Source of the DNA: Diaporthe sp. PMI_573
Taxonomy: Eukaryota > Ascomycota > Sordariomycetes > Diaporthales > Diaporthaceae
DNA: 64,000 nucleotides
Direction: 5' to 3'
NCBI GenBank assembly: GCA_021399435.1
Contig: JAJTUP010000005.1
Coordinates: forward strand, 1,488,001 to 1,552,000
Positions 47,041-57,394 of the stretch are shown here, piece after piece. The notes beneath the pieces are model-generated. The model saw nothing but the letters and a program-made list of their open reading frames with translations, was not told the origin of the DNA and did not search any database. The position numbers and the translations under genes are program-made. Position 1 is the first letter of the stretch. Each line of letters opens with the position of its first letter.

Positions 47041-49984
47041 TCATAACTTGCCCCAAGTATCCATCCTCTCCCAATCCATCGCATCCAGCCATTTCATAAA
47101 GTCCGAATCCTGGCCCATGTTGATAGGAGGCTCCGCACCGAAGCCGACATTCATACCCATGGAATAACTCATGTCCGGTAAGCCCATGACCATTCCGTTC
47201 AATGACCCCAAGGTGTTCATCGGCGCACCGTCCATGTCCATCATGGGAAGCATCTGCTGCTGGGGCTGCTGCAGCTGCTGCTCCTGCCCGTGGTTGCAGA
47301 CATTCCCGCTGTCCGTCCGCTGAAGCGCCAACTGGGGCGGGCCGGGGCTGAGGATCCTGTCGAGGATCTTGGTGATAACCCTCTTTCCCTGCTCACACAC
47401 GCTGTAGCAACCGTCCGTGGGCTGGATGGACCCGAGGCGGGACGCGAAGATGGCCAGGTCCTGGATGGTCTGGCTGCGAGGGAGCTGCGGCCGGTCCGGG
47501 TACTGCGGCAGCAACTCCTGCTTGAGCAGCTCGATGGCCACGATGGCCGCGCTTCGAAGGCCATGGGAGGCCAGGATGAAGCTGAAGCTCGTCTTGAAAA
47601 TGGTCGCGATGTCGTGGCGGTGTGTGATCTGCAGGACGTCCTTGAAGATGTCCAGCGCGGTCGCTATCAGCTTTTCGGGTGTTGCTCCCGTTTTGCGGAT
47701 CAGGACTAAGGGCAGGGGGGGGGTATGGTCAGTGATCATTCCTCCCTATTTGTACCTAAGATGGGTATGTACTTACCTCGCTGTAGCAGGAGCTCGTTAG
47801 AGCGCCGGCCGTTGCGCAAGACGATGATCTGTAGTGCTTGGAGCGGCTTAGTGGCGGCGGCGTCAGTGAAGTCGAAAGGCTCTACGGATGGCTTGGCCAG
47901 GAAGGGTGGGAGCGAGGCCCAGTGTGCGTCGTGCTTTTCCTGTATTATCTTGGCACGAGCGAGGACTTCGTCGCGTGTGTAGTGGCCTAGGGCAAGGTCA
48001 ATCACATCCTCGCGGCGCATAGCGCAATTTGCGTCTGGATGATGTTAATGGCCGAAAAGAAGTGAGCTTCGAGCGGACAAGAACGTACATGAACGAGTCC
48101 ATCCCGCGTGTTGCAAGTTTCCAGCTGTGTTGTACCCGTTTTTGTCGAGGGACGCCAGTGTAGCCTCTAGCTCAGGACCTGTTTGTATACTTGTTCGTTG
48201 TCCCCAGTCAGCGGCTCATTTGCATAAAGGCAACGGCGTCTTAGCCAATGCGGATGCTGGACTTACAGCTGCCTCTCTGTTAGGTCTAGAGGTGGATCAA
48301 TCGTACAATATCGGTACGATAGTCGCGGCGGGCGACCGAGGAATGAGGCAATACTAATCTCCTGGAAGTAGGAACTAATGAAGGCACGCTTGCGCATCTC
48401 AGCCAGGAAGAACGGCACAGTGTCGTCGGATTTGCTGCCCTGGTGTAGACCCATTGCGATGACTGCGCTATGCGCTTCGCCTGTTGCCCTGTAGGCCGAG
48501 TAGTCTCGGTCTCCTTTGACTGCACCCACGAGACCCGAGTCCTCGGCTAGGAGCCAGATGAATAGATCATCAAGCACTTCACAATACCGGCAGAACGCAA
48601 GACAATCTTCAGAGATCTGCTTCGTGGTGTTTATCAGGCATTGGCGTGTCACTTCACCTTCAACAAACAGCTGATCTGACTCGGACGTCTCTATGGCACA
48701 GAGACCTATGTTGGCGGCGATCAATCCCAAGGTTTCCCAGCGGAGTCCTGGGCCCGTGGCCAGACGGGCCCATTCTAGGGCGGTTGTCTTGCCGGTGAAC
48801 ACCAACGGGGTCAAGGTGTTTCTCCAGATCAGCTCACTCAGTTTCCGTATCTTGGCCGGCTCCTGGTTTGTGAGGGTGTCTCCGTGGTGGATTGAGAGCT
48901 TTCCCAACCACTCTTTCATGATGGCCTCGATCACAATGCCTTGTGTGCCTTGACAGACTTCGTACCACCGTGCGATGAAACGGTGGATCATGGGCCGGCG
49001 CCTGAAGAATGACAGGACTTTGCACCCCTGTGTTATCTTTTCATTACTGATATGGATTCTTTGTTGCTGTGTACTGATGGTGGCATCCAAGTCTGTAGAA
49101 ACGGGCTCCAGTATGCACAGGCCTTCAGACAAGATGTTTGAATACGAGTTTGGGCCGAGGAAACCTGCATTCTTCCGCACCTCTGGAGCACGCTCGCAAT
49201 CCAAAAGAGGCGCAGATGCTGCCCTGTGGAAGGGCTGGCACACGACATGACCAGGAGCTGGGGTGGAGGTGTCGGAGTTGAACGGGCCTGCGGTGGCTAA
49301 AGCCCATTCTTCCGAGATATCAGGTGACGCTGAGCTCGACTCGATTGACTGAGCGACAGCGTGTGGACTGGCCTGGGAAGCCGACGAGGAAGGAGTCGGG
49401 ATCGCCCTTGGAGGAGTCCGAGTCCGTTGCTGCTGGCATTGTCAGTCCGAGTTACCAGCCAGGAAGATGGACCCCAGAAGAAATGGAGATACAAACGCTT
49501 CTGCGCTGTGGATTGGCCGGCTTGCGGACTCTCGGCGAAAGCGTGTGAAACGAGCCATGAAGTTGTAGGAGATGATGGGGATAAAGATGGGTATCTAACC
49601 TGCGTGAGTGGATTGGGGTGATAGAAGCATTGGTCGGTTCGCTGGCGCTTGACACACCGCCCACAAGCCGGAACCACATCTTGCAACAGGTGTCAGTCAC
49701 AATTTCACTCTGGAAAAATCGGAGCGGGTTTGTCCTTCTTGTCTCAAAAAGCCCTTGTGTCTTCGACTCTTGTTCCGTCAAGACGGAGTCGGGACAATGC
49801 CCTTGAGCACAGGAGAGTATTGTCCGGTGGAGGGTCGGAACTCACGATCACACCTGAGCTTGCTCTTGCGGCATGGCTCACAGGACTGCAATTTACCGTT
49901 CCGCCTATATTTCTCGGTCAGGCTTGAGCTGGAGTTACGGGCAGCCGAGACGCTCTGGACGCCGGCGTTGGTGAGTCGTGACAT
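47041..49984 (-). CDS. Zn2Cys6 transcription factor
   Basis: Nuclear regulator. Six exons: 49984-49846, 49679-49600, 49432-48267, 48189-48089, 48034-47777, 47705-47041 (802 aa, exact frame). The zinc cluster is split by the first intron: SCEPCRKSKLRCD | HVVPACGRCVKRQRTDQC, giving C-x2-C-x6-C-x6-C-x2-C-x8-C. The middle homology region shows RRRPMIHRFIARWYEVCQG, WETLGLIAANIGLCA and AHSAVIAMGLHQGS, then SFLGRPPRLSYRY, as in the fungal_trans domain. PELEATLASLDKNGYNT is another family block. The C-terminus is Gln/Met-rich with an acidic end (SDFMKWLDAMDWERMDTW), a plausible activation domain. The intron at 47776-47706 has a 9-C run before its acceptor. Targets unknown; the 84-aa gene is divergent from it. 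Confidence 0.87.
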
Positions 49985-50818
49985 GCTGGGTGGTTACACG
50001 TGCATGTGTCGTATCGGATTGAAAGCATGCAGCACCCTTTAGGAGTTTCAAGCTCAGCAGGGCCCCGCAGACCAATGTGTGTTGTCTGAGTTTTGCCAAC
50101 AGAGAATCCAATGAGGCGGACAGGAGGAGAATGGATACGCGATGATTGTCATTGCACGGGCCTGTGAGAAGGAACACCGACGGAATGGAATGATGAGAAA
50201 CGTTGGATGGCTCGGAGTTCGGAGCTCGCTAGAGAGTATTCCGCGAGGCAGGGCGAGGCGCCTGCTCTAAACCACTTCAGGCTGGCCGAATCCTCCCGGT
50301 CGTCGTTTGGTATCGGAGATAAAGACGACTAGGCTCAAGCTACTGAGCTCCGAATCAGATGAGTCAGGCACGGGCCACGCCGGTGGCTGAGACGCGTGCG
50401 CAGTTGCGTTGGACTCGGATCTCGTCATCTCGGAGTCAGGCCGGTTGAGTAAGACGGACAAACATAGCACCAGAACTAACACGTTGGGATCCAATGAGCA
50501 GAATCCAGCCCGAATTTGACTTGCCGCCAGCGCAAAAAGGTGACCTGCATGCGCCCTTTGTGTTGCTCTTGGGCGATCAGGCAGATGTAATATGGAAGCC
50601 TGCCAAGCACGCCGTGACGAGGCCGTGCAGGCAGATAATGTGTATAAGAGTTTGGGATTGTCCAGCCCTGAGGCATCAAGATCATTGTTTTTGCTATACC
50701 GCATATAGTCATACTGCTTCTCAAGTGCTTGAGAACTCGATATCCATTTCCCAACACTGCTCGAACACAATTTGTCTCCTCGTCGACCACTGCCAACCGA
50801 CCCAATAACTAAACAAAA
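49985..50818. other. Intergenic, divergent promoter
   Basis: 834 bp between the second Zn2Cys6 gene (minus) and the 84-aa gene (plus). Several overlapping frames on both strands but none with a known pattern. Confidence 0.45.
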
Positions 50819-51132
50819 ATGCCTTCCAAGCTCAACATCTTCTCCAAGAGCTCGCGCTCCAAGTCTGGCAACGATGCTACCGGCACCAGCTACTCGAGGC
50901 TCCAAGATCCGCGCGGCTCCACAGAGTCTTCGACACCCTTGAACGAATCTGTCGACCTCGCACAAGAGAAGCAAAAGGCAAGGGAAGCCATGCGGCAAAG
51001 ACAAGCCGAGGAGTTCCTGGCAAAACAAGGCTACGTAAGTCTGCCATGGACATCTTGCAGCCATCCACCAGCGAGCTGACGGATTGCTGACAGTCGGCCA
51101 CCTTTCCTGGCTTTCCTCCTTACAGACAGTAA
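50819..51132 (+). CDS. Small conserved-looking protein of unknown function, 84 aa
   Basis: Two exons, 50819-51034 and 51094-51132; intron GTAAGT..CAG. The translation starts MPSKLNIFSKSSRSKS, basic and Ser-rich. It continues through a polar segment (GTSYSRLQDPRGS) and a charged helix (LAQEKQKAREAMRQRQAEEF, about residues 48-67), and ends AKQGYSATFPGFPPYRQ. An A-rich leader (ACTAAACAAAAATG) precedes the start. No family is recognised. The clean splice, good start context and well-formed helix support a real gene. It could be a small adaptor or signalling protein, but nothing visible assigns a role. Confidence 0.6.
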
Positions 51133-51597
51133 TGGCTCGACATTCTGGTGCATTCAAGGGACCCATCTGAGAAAGTTAGCGTTTGGTTGATTTGGTCGCG
51201 ATCCTGGTGGGCTCTTCTTGCATACTGTGTATTTCTTGTTGTTCTGGTCATGATATCCCTGGGCTGGCGTTCAACGTTTGGTTTTCTATCGGGTCATGGT
51301 TTGTTGAAAATATCTCTGCAAGACGATCTGTCTGGGATATGGTGTTGGGAGGTCAGCTTACGAGCTGTGGAAGATTGGATGCATCTTGAGCCGTTGGCCA
51401 CGAACCTGCGTTGTCACCAGCAGCTCCAAAATTAACTTCGTGTCTCCCTGTGAAGCGTGCTGCATTTTGCTATCGATATCAGTACAAACGTTTGAGGAAG
51501 CCATCCCTTTCTACAAGTGAACCTAAGCAACAGGCACCGAGCCCTATGTCCTTCCACAGCACCGAGAATCCAACTCGACCGGCAAACACTGCCAACC
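51133..51597. other. Intergenic, no feature recognised
   Basis: 465 bp upstream of the ubiquitin-like gene; T/G-rich, short frames only. Confidence 0.4.
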
Positions 51598-52325
51598 ATG
51601 GCGATTGTCATCATTCTCGTCTACGGTGAAAGCCGACACCTCATCCCCAAGCCCGCAAACTACGCGACCCTGGTTGACGTTGCGCACGCCAAGTTTCGCG
51701 AGCTCGATGGAGTCGCCAAGGACAACATTGCCTTCCGCTTCACCCCAGAGTGGTTCGATGCTGAAGTCCAGATGGACGGCGATGCCTTCTCTGAAGTGCA
51801 CGCTCGTGCGGTTCTTCGCATCACCACGACTGTGTCCGCTCCGGCTCAGTCCCCCGGCCCCGGCCTCAAGGTCCAAGACGCTGATGCTCCAGCCCAGGGC
51901 CCCGGCAGTTCTTCATCCAAACAAGAGAGTGGCTCTTCTGTGCCTTCGAGCATAGATTGGATCCCGATAACAGTCCACTATAGTAAGCGCATAATGGACC
52001 CGTAGCCCTCTCAACGAGCCACCTTTGTCCCCGTATTTGGAATTTCCTACGCAGTAGCATATACTAATGAAAGCAGTTTGGACCGGCGAAGAGTTTCGCT
52101 ACGAAGTCGATCCTGACGATACGATGTGGCCTTATGGACGATGCTTCTGGCTATTTCTTTGTTGATCTGGATGAGATCTGGTTCAGTTTCAAACAGCGAG
52201 AGTTCCTTGGAAATGACACTCCACGGATGCTAGGCATGAAGCCGGAGGACACTGTTGAAGTTGTCTATGCGGAGAAGGAAGAGACGTTTCAAACTTTCTC
52301 ACAAGCCATGGGCGAGGAGGATTGA
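51598..52325 (+). pseudogene. Tandem ubiquitin-like (SUMO/Rad60-like) protein, frame broken by one base
   Basis: Exons 51598-51982 and 52077-52325; intron GTAAGC..CAG with TACTAAT branch. Domain 1 (residues 1-78) starts MAIVIILVYGESRHLIPKPA and resembles the N-terminus of the protein at 44571. After a Pro/Ser linker, domain 2 starts ITVHYIWTGEEFRYEVDPDD and continues, in another frame, as LMDDASGYFFVDLDEIWFSF then FLGNDTPRMLGMKPEDTVEV. This is the typical SUMO/Rad60-SLD pattern (R/K-F-x-F-x-G ... D-T-P-x-x-L-x-M-x-x-x-D-x-I-E-V). The shift lies at about 52129-52131 (one extra base in TGGCC); read straight, the frame ends soon after at a TGA. There is no C-terminal Gly-Gly, so it would not be a conjugated modifier. 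A base-calling error or recent decay are both possible. Confidence 0.65.
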
Positions 52326-53479
52326 AGCAAGTGGCTGGCCTTGAGTGGACGGCCGCCATGCCCGCGAGGCTCGCAGACGACCAGATCATTGACGAGAAGG
52401 CGTCTGTCCCCAGCCAACAGTGCTTGGACGCCACCTTGGTGCCTCTGACGACATGAAGAATACTCTGGTCAGATCTTGAGTCCAGGCTACCATGGCTAGT
52501 TTTCAGTTGGGATCACCAGACCTCTTCAAATAGGAAGCATTCAAGTCATACTTGATACACCCCCAATCCTGGCTGCAGAAACGCTTTGCCGTGCACAATG
52601 CACAAGATCGTCAGGCCAATCTGGTTGCGTTGGTATTGGTCTCTCTGAAGTGGTTTTGTCTTCAATCCGTACACGTGTTCCTATAGAGCTGTAGGCGGAG
52701 CCCTCACACGGTGGTAAACGCTCAAAGACCCAGCGTTAGATATCATACAATGCCGATCACAGTAGGTTTGAAATACGGTTGCTCCCCTGGCATAGAGATG
52801 TGGAATTAGATGGTTGGGAGAGAAGTCACTTTTCCTTGGCGAGGGAGTACTCGGGCATCTATCTGATAACGTGCTCCCAGCCGATGTCGACGAAGGTTTC
52901 CGACCGTCGACCGGCGAAGGACTTCTGGGATTGGGTCGGCAGTTGTAACAGGGGCGGCCGTGAGCATCTAGCGCATGCTATCTTGCCGATGTTAAACCCG
53001 GGCAGATCTGCAGGGCACAACGCTTATCACATATCTTCTTATGCTTATCTCTCTGAAGCACGACGGCCTGCCGGTTGCACAGGTTTGGCTAACCCCGCTG
53101 GTGATTGCTCGAAGATGTCACCAACTTTGTTTCTGTAAAGCATAACTTAGGCAAGGGCGGTGGCCAGTCTCATGGGCTTTTCTTGAATTACATACCCCTT
53201 CCCTGGTTGTGTTTCCTGCTCGAGAATATCCTTTGCATTGTCGCAAACCTGGCCTGAGAAATATCGATGTTAACATCCTCTCAAGAAAGCCCGGTGGTTC
53301 ATATAAAACGTTTGTCCTTGATATCTTCTGGCGGTTTTCAAGGTCGTAACTTTGCATCCCTGCGACACTCACGTTCCAGAACCAGGGCACCTAACGCGAG
53401 GATCTTTTGACCTCGCACTCTTTGCTTTCTCAACTCGCCACTGAGAAAGATCGTTTCCTCGTGGAGCCGCTTTGTCGGT
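52326..53479. promoter_or_regulatory. Upstream region of the urea transporter with GATA-type sites
   Basis: 1.15 kb without a gene. Three HGATAR sites, the target of AreA/NIT2-type nitrogen regulators, are seen: TGATAA at 52864-52869, and on the minus strand at 53023-53029 (CTTATCA) and 53044-53050 (CTTATCT). The last two are 15 bp apart. Paired GATA sites fit nitrogen control of a urea permease; regulation is inferred. Confidence 0.4.
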
Positions 53480-55658
53480 ATGGCCAACGAAAATGGAGTG
53501 ATGGTCCTGAGTCAGGGGGTTGGATATGGCATCGTGGTTGGCATTGGAGCATTCTTTGCTCTCATGATGTAAGTTACACCAAGGCTGGGGGCGCCAGTAC
53601 CTTGCCGGCCAACCGACTGACGTATTCTTGGGCAGGCTGGCTATAACGTATCTTCAGAATCGCTACACCACCTATTCAACGAAACAGTCTGAGGAGTTCA
53701 ACACCGCATCGCGGAGCGTCAAACCGGGTCTCATCGCAGCAGGCATCGTCAGCTCTTGGACCTGGAGCTCGACACTTCTCACGTCCAGCACATTTGCTTA
53801 CTCGTACGGAATCGGTGGCCCGATGTGGTACGCGGCAATGGGCTCCTCACAGATCCTCCTGTTCTCGTTGATTGCTATAAAAATCAAGACCAATGCCCCT
53901 GGCGCGCACACCTTCCCGGAGATCATCCTTGCGCACCATGGCCGCCTGAACCATCTTACCTACCTCTTCTTCGCGTTCGCAACCAACCTCTTGGTGGGAT
54001 CCTGTCTCGTTCTAGGAGGCAGCCAGGTCGTCGGCGCCCTGTCGGGCGTGAACGTCTATGGGGCCTGCTTCCTTATCCCGCTCGTAGTTGCAGCGTATGT
54101 CATCGCCGGGGGCCTGAGGAGCACGTTCATCGCCGACTACGCACACACGGTGACCCTCTTCGTGGCGATCCTCACTTTCGGGTTCGGCATGTACGCGACT
54201 AACCCGACGGTTGGTAGCATCGACAAGTTCTACGACTTGCTCCTCCAGGCCGGCAAGGATATGCCGATCTCGGGGAACGCTCACAACGGGTCATACTTGA
54301 CCTTTAAGTCTGATGATGGCCTCGTTTTCGCAATCGACTTGCTCGTCGCAGGCTTTTGTACGGTTTGGCTCGATCAGGCCTACTGGCAACGTGCGATTGC
54401 CTCCCGGCCCGAGACGTCTGTGAAAGCATATTTGTTTGGCGGGATTGCGTGGTATGGCATTCCATTTGGATTCGCCACAGCGATGGGACTCGGCTGCGCG
54501 GCGCTGACGTCCAACCCCTCGTTTCCAACGTATCCCAGTCCACTCTCAGCTGCGCAAAATGGCAGTGGCCTGTCCGCTCCCGCGGCGGCTATTGCGTTGC
54601 TGGGGAAGGGGGGCGCGGGACTCCTGCTCTTACTCCTCTTCATGGCCGTCACGAGCGCAACAAGTGCAGAACTTATAGCGGTGTCGAGCCTTATTACATT
54701 CGACTTGTACAAAACGTACATGAAGCCGACCGCGACCTCTGAACAACTTGTTCGGATAAGTCATTACGGCATCATCATATTCTCCGTAATACTGGCCTCA
54801 TTTTGTTGCATACTGAACGCTGTCGACATTAATCTCACCTGGGTGTTGACGGTCCTGGGCGTGATTGTCGGTGGCGCCTCTATACCCGTCGGACTGATAT
54901 TGTTGTGGGAGCCAATGTCGTCTGTGGCAGCCCTCTTTTCGCCATGGATTGGAACCGCTCTGGGTCTAGTTGCTTGGTTTGTCGTGACCAAGCTCCGCAG
55001 TGGGAGTATCTCGGTGGAAACGACAGGCGATGTCACGAACGCGGTGGCTGGGAACGTCACCTCGTGTTGCACTGGTGTTGTAATGGCGTTCGTGTTGTCA
55101 TACATGTTCCCATCAAAATGGGGAGCAGCGGAAGCCCAAGGCGACCTTCTTGCAAAGATCAGACTAGACAAGATCCTGCAAGGTATCCCCGCGGAATCTT
55201 CACGAGATGGGGCAATTCTTGACAAACGCGCCGAGTCGGACTTGGAAAAAGCCGTCAATGGACCAACTGCGCCCCAGGAAGAGCATGATACACTTCAGCC
55301 TGCATCGGACCTGGTGCCGGAGACGGTGGTTCCCACAGGAAACGCGATCGTGGATTTCCTCGAGGCGTCATATTCACAGCCTATGGATGCTCAACAGGCC
55401 CGGGCCGCAACTAGGCTTGCTTATGGATTTAACATTGCGTACTGGGCCATCGCAATGATTCTAGTACCATTTGCGTTCTTCGGCACCAAGTGGGAGTTTA
55501 CACGAGCGGGTTTCGCGGGATGGTGTGTTGTGTCGTTCATATGGGTTTGGTTCAGCGCATTGATATGTATCATTTGGCCGATGTGGGAGAGTCGAGAAAC
55601 GATGTGGGCAATTGTTAAAGGCATATTCCATGATGCTCGAGGTAGGGAAACGGCTTAA
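53480..55658 (+). CDS. DUR3: Urea/sodium symporter, DUR3 type
   Basis: High-affinity urea uptake across the plasma membrane (sodium:solute symporter superfamily; fungal members use protons). Exons 53480-53568 and 53636-55658 (703 aa); 67-nt intron GTAAGT..CAG. About 15 hydrophobic segments are spread over the protein, the first in residues 10-30. Diagnostic blocks: SRSVKPGLIAAGIVSSWTWS, YGIGGPMWYAAG-like segment (YGIGGPMWYAAM), FLIPLVVAAYVIAGGLRSTF, DYAHTVTLFVAILTF, LDQAYWQRAIAS and AVTSATSAELIAVSSL. A hydrophilic cytoplasmic segment lies at about residues 505-600 before the last two or three helices. Size and motifs match fungal DUR3. GATA sites upstream agree with nitrogen regulation. Confidence 0.92.
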
Positions 55659-55986
55659 TTGGCGCCGCGTGTTCACGTTTCAGGAATCTTGAGAGACCTT
55701 CTAGTATCGAGAATGAAGTATTATTTAGATACCATACCTTGGAGTTTCGTAGAAATGTTCACGGAGTGACATCGTTAGAAAGGGCGGGTAAGATCTGACA
55801 GGCCGCTGGCCCTGCTTAGGGCCGGAGTTTAGCCTGGCGCCACGATGATGTTGTGCCCAACCCCTCTCTGACCTCTCCCCAACTCCTACTTCTGTATCTT
55901 CCCAAGGGCTACGACTCCGCGTCTCGCACGGGCTTGTCATTCATTATCTGGCGTCTGACCCTTCCTGCCCCCCATCGTTGTTCCGT

Positions 55987-56982
55987 ATGACCTCACCAAA
56001 TCGCAGTGAGCTCCTCCAGGAGAGAGCTCAGGACGAAGTGGCAGCGAACAGTTCCGATGGAGGGCCTTTCACCCTCTTAATCTTTCCCTTCTCGCTCTAT
56101 TCCATTATGGCGCGATTCGCCATCGAACTTGGTAAACAATATCACCAGGGCCCCAATGGTGTCCCCAACATCGTTCACAAGCTTCTCAACCTTCACCGAG
56201 ATGAAAATCTCTCGGAGTGGTTCCTCACTGAAATCAATCCCAATGGTCAGGTACCCGTCATGACCCGAGAGTGGCGGAGCGGGTCGACGAAGCCACGCCT
56301 TGAAGTTACGCCGGAAAGCACAGCGATTTCAAAATTCTTCGGAGAAAACTTCTTTCCGGGGTTGCTCGGTGGTTCGCACAAAGGGGAGGTTGACAGGTTG
56401 CTGGGGAAACTACACGAGATACAGGCTTTCTCGTTGAGCATCAAGAGCCCTACAAAAGATCAAGCGGTAGAAGTACCAGATCCAGGCCTCAACGAGCTGC
56501 TTTCCAGAACAGATTTATCTGATAAGTATCGGCGCGCACTTGAGTATAAAAAGCAACAGTGAGTCTGACCATTCGATTATTACATGTATCTTGAAGTCTG
56601 TATTGCTAACAGCGGCAGCTACGATGACAACTTGGCCTACGCACTGCGCCGAGAAAATATAGAGAAGGCAAAAGCCCAAGCCGCCGATCTCTTTAATGAG
56701 CTCATGCTGCTCTATAGACAGTACCACTCGAGCCCAGCCACTGAGCAAGAGCAAGATATCTGGCTATTTGGTGCTGCCACGGGTCCGACCATCCTAGACG
56801 CACATGCTGTAGCTTTGATAGCTCGCGTGGATGATGCTGGTCAGCCCGAGTTGGTGCCAAGTGACTTGTTGAGGTATGCACGAAGGATCCGCAGCCTGCC
56901 CGCTTGGGAGGTTGTAAGTCATGGGAGGAAGACAATCTGGAACAAGGTTTACGGGCATGTGCACCTCCTTGAAGACCTCTAG
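55987..56982 (+). CDS. Glutathione S-transferase-like protein
   Basis: Exons 55987-56558 and 56619-56982 (311 aa); intron GTGAGT..CAG. The first ATG in frame is at 55987. The N-terminal thioredoxin-like domain (about residues 28-125) shows FTLLIFPFSLYSIMARFAIE, then EINPNGQVPVM, the cis-Pro loop that binds the glutathione gamma-glutamyl part. The C-terminal helical domain ends with DIWLFGAATGPTILDAHAVA and RYARRIRSLPAWEVV, the usual N-capping box region (T/S-x-x-D) of GSTs. It is longer than ordinary 220-aa GSTs because of a stretch between the two domains (about residues 125-210). Cytosolic detoxification is the family role; the substrate is unknown. It lies 328 bp after the urea transporter, same strand. 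Confidence 0.85.
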
Positions 56983-57384
56983 GGACGATGTCACCCGAAG
57001 CGACTGTGTTGTGCCATTTAGTGAAAGCTTTTGCAGTTTCATACGTCAATATCATATCAATTGAGCGCGGAGGTGCCGTCCATGGCAACAAGAAGTATGA
57101 ATTCTGGTCGGCTGACTGATTGCTCAACTTGAGTCAAATGCATCAGGTGGGTGATAGCTGGCGGGAAACGGTGTATGGAAGCGTGACGCAACCTTATGAT
57201 CGGTGCAGGTCTTGGTTGCTTCTGAAAACCACTCGTTCCATGTGATAATGAATTTCCGGTCATGTAGGTTGTGAGCTTAATCGCCCTGACGAGGACCGAG
57301 ACTGTTTTCCGAATACCCGACGCGGCCGAGGAAGTGAGTTTTAGGCTTGACGGCCCAGTCATGTAGCGTAATGGGACAAATGGT

Positions 57385-57394
57385 TACCTAGGTA
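57385..57394. repeat. TACCTAGGTA palindrome
   Basis: Exact copy of the 10-bp palindrome also found at 7602-7611 and 29449-29458. Confidence 0.7.
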
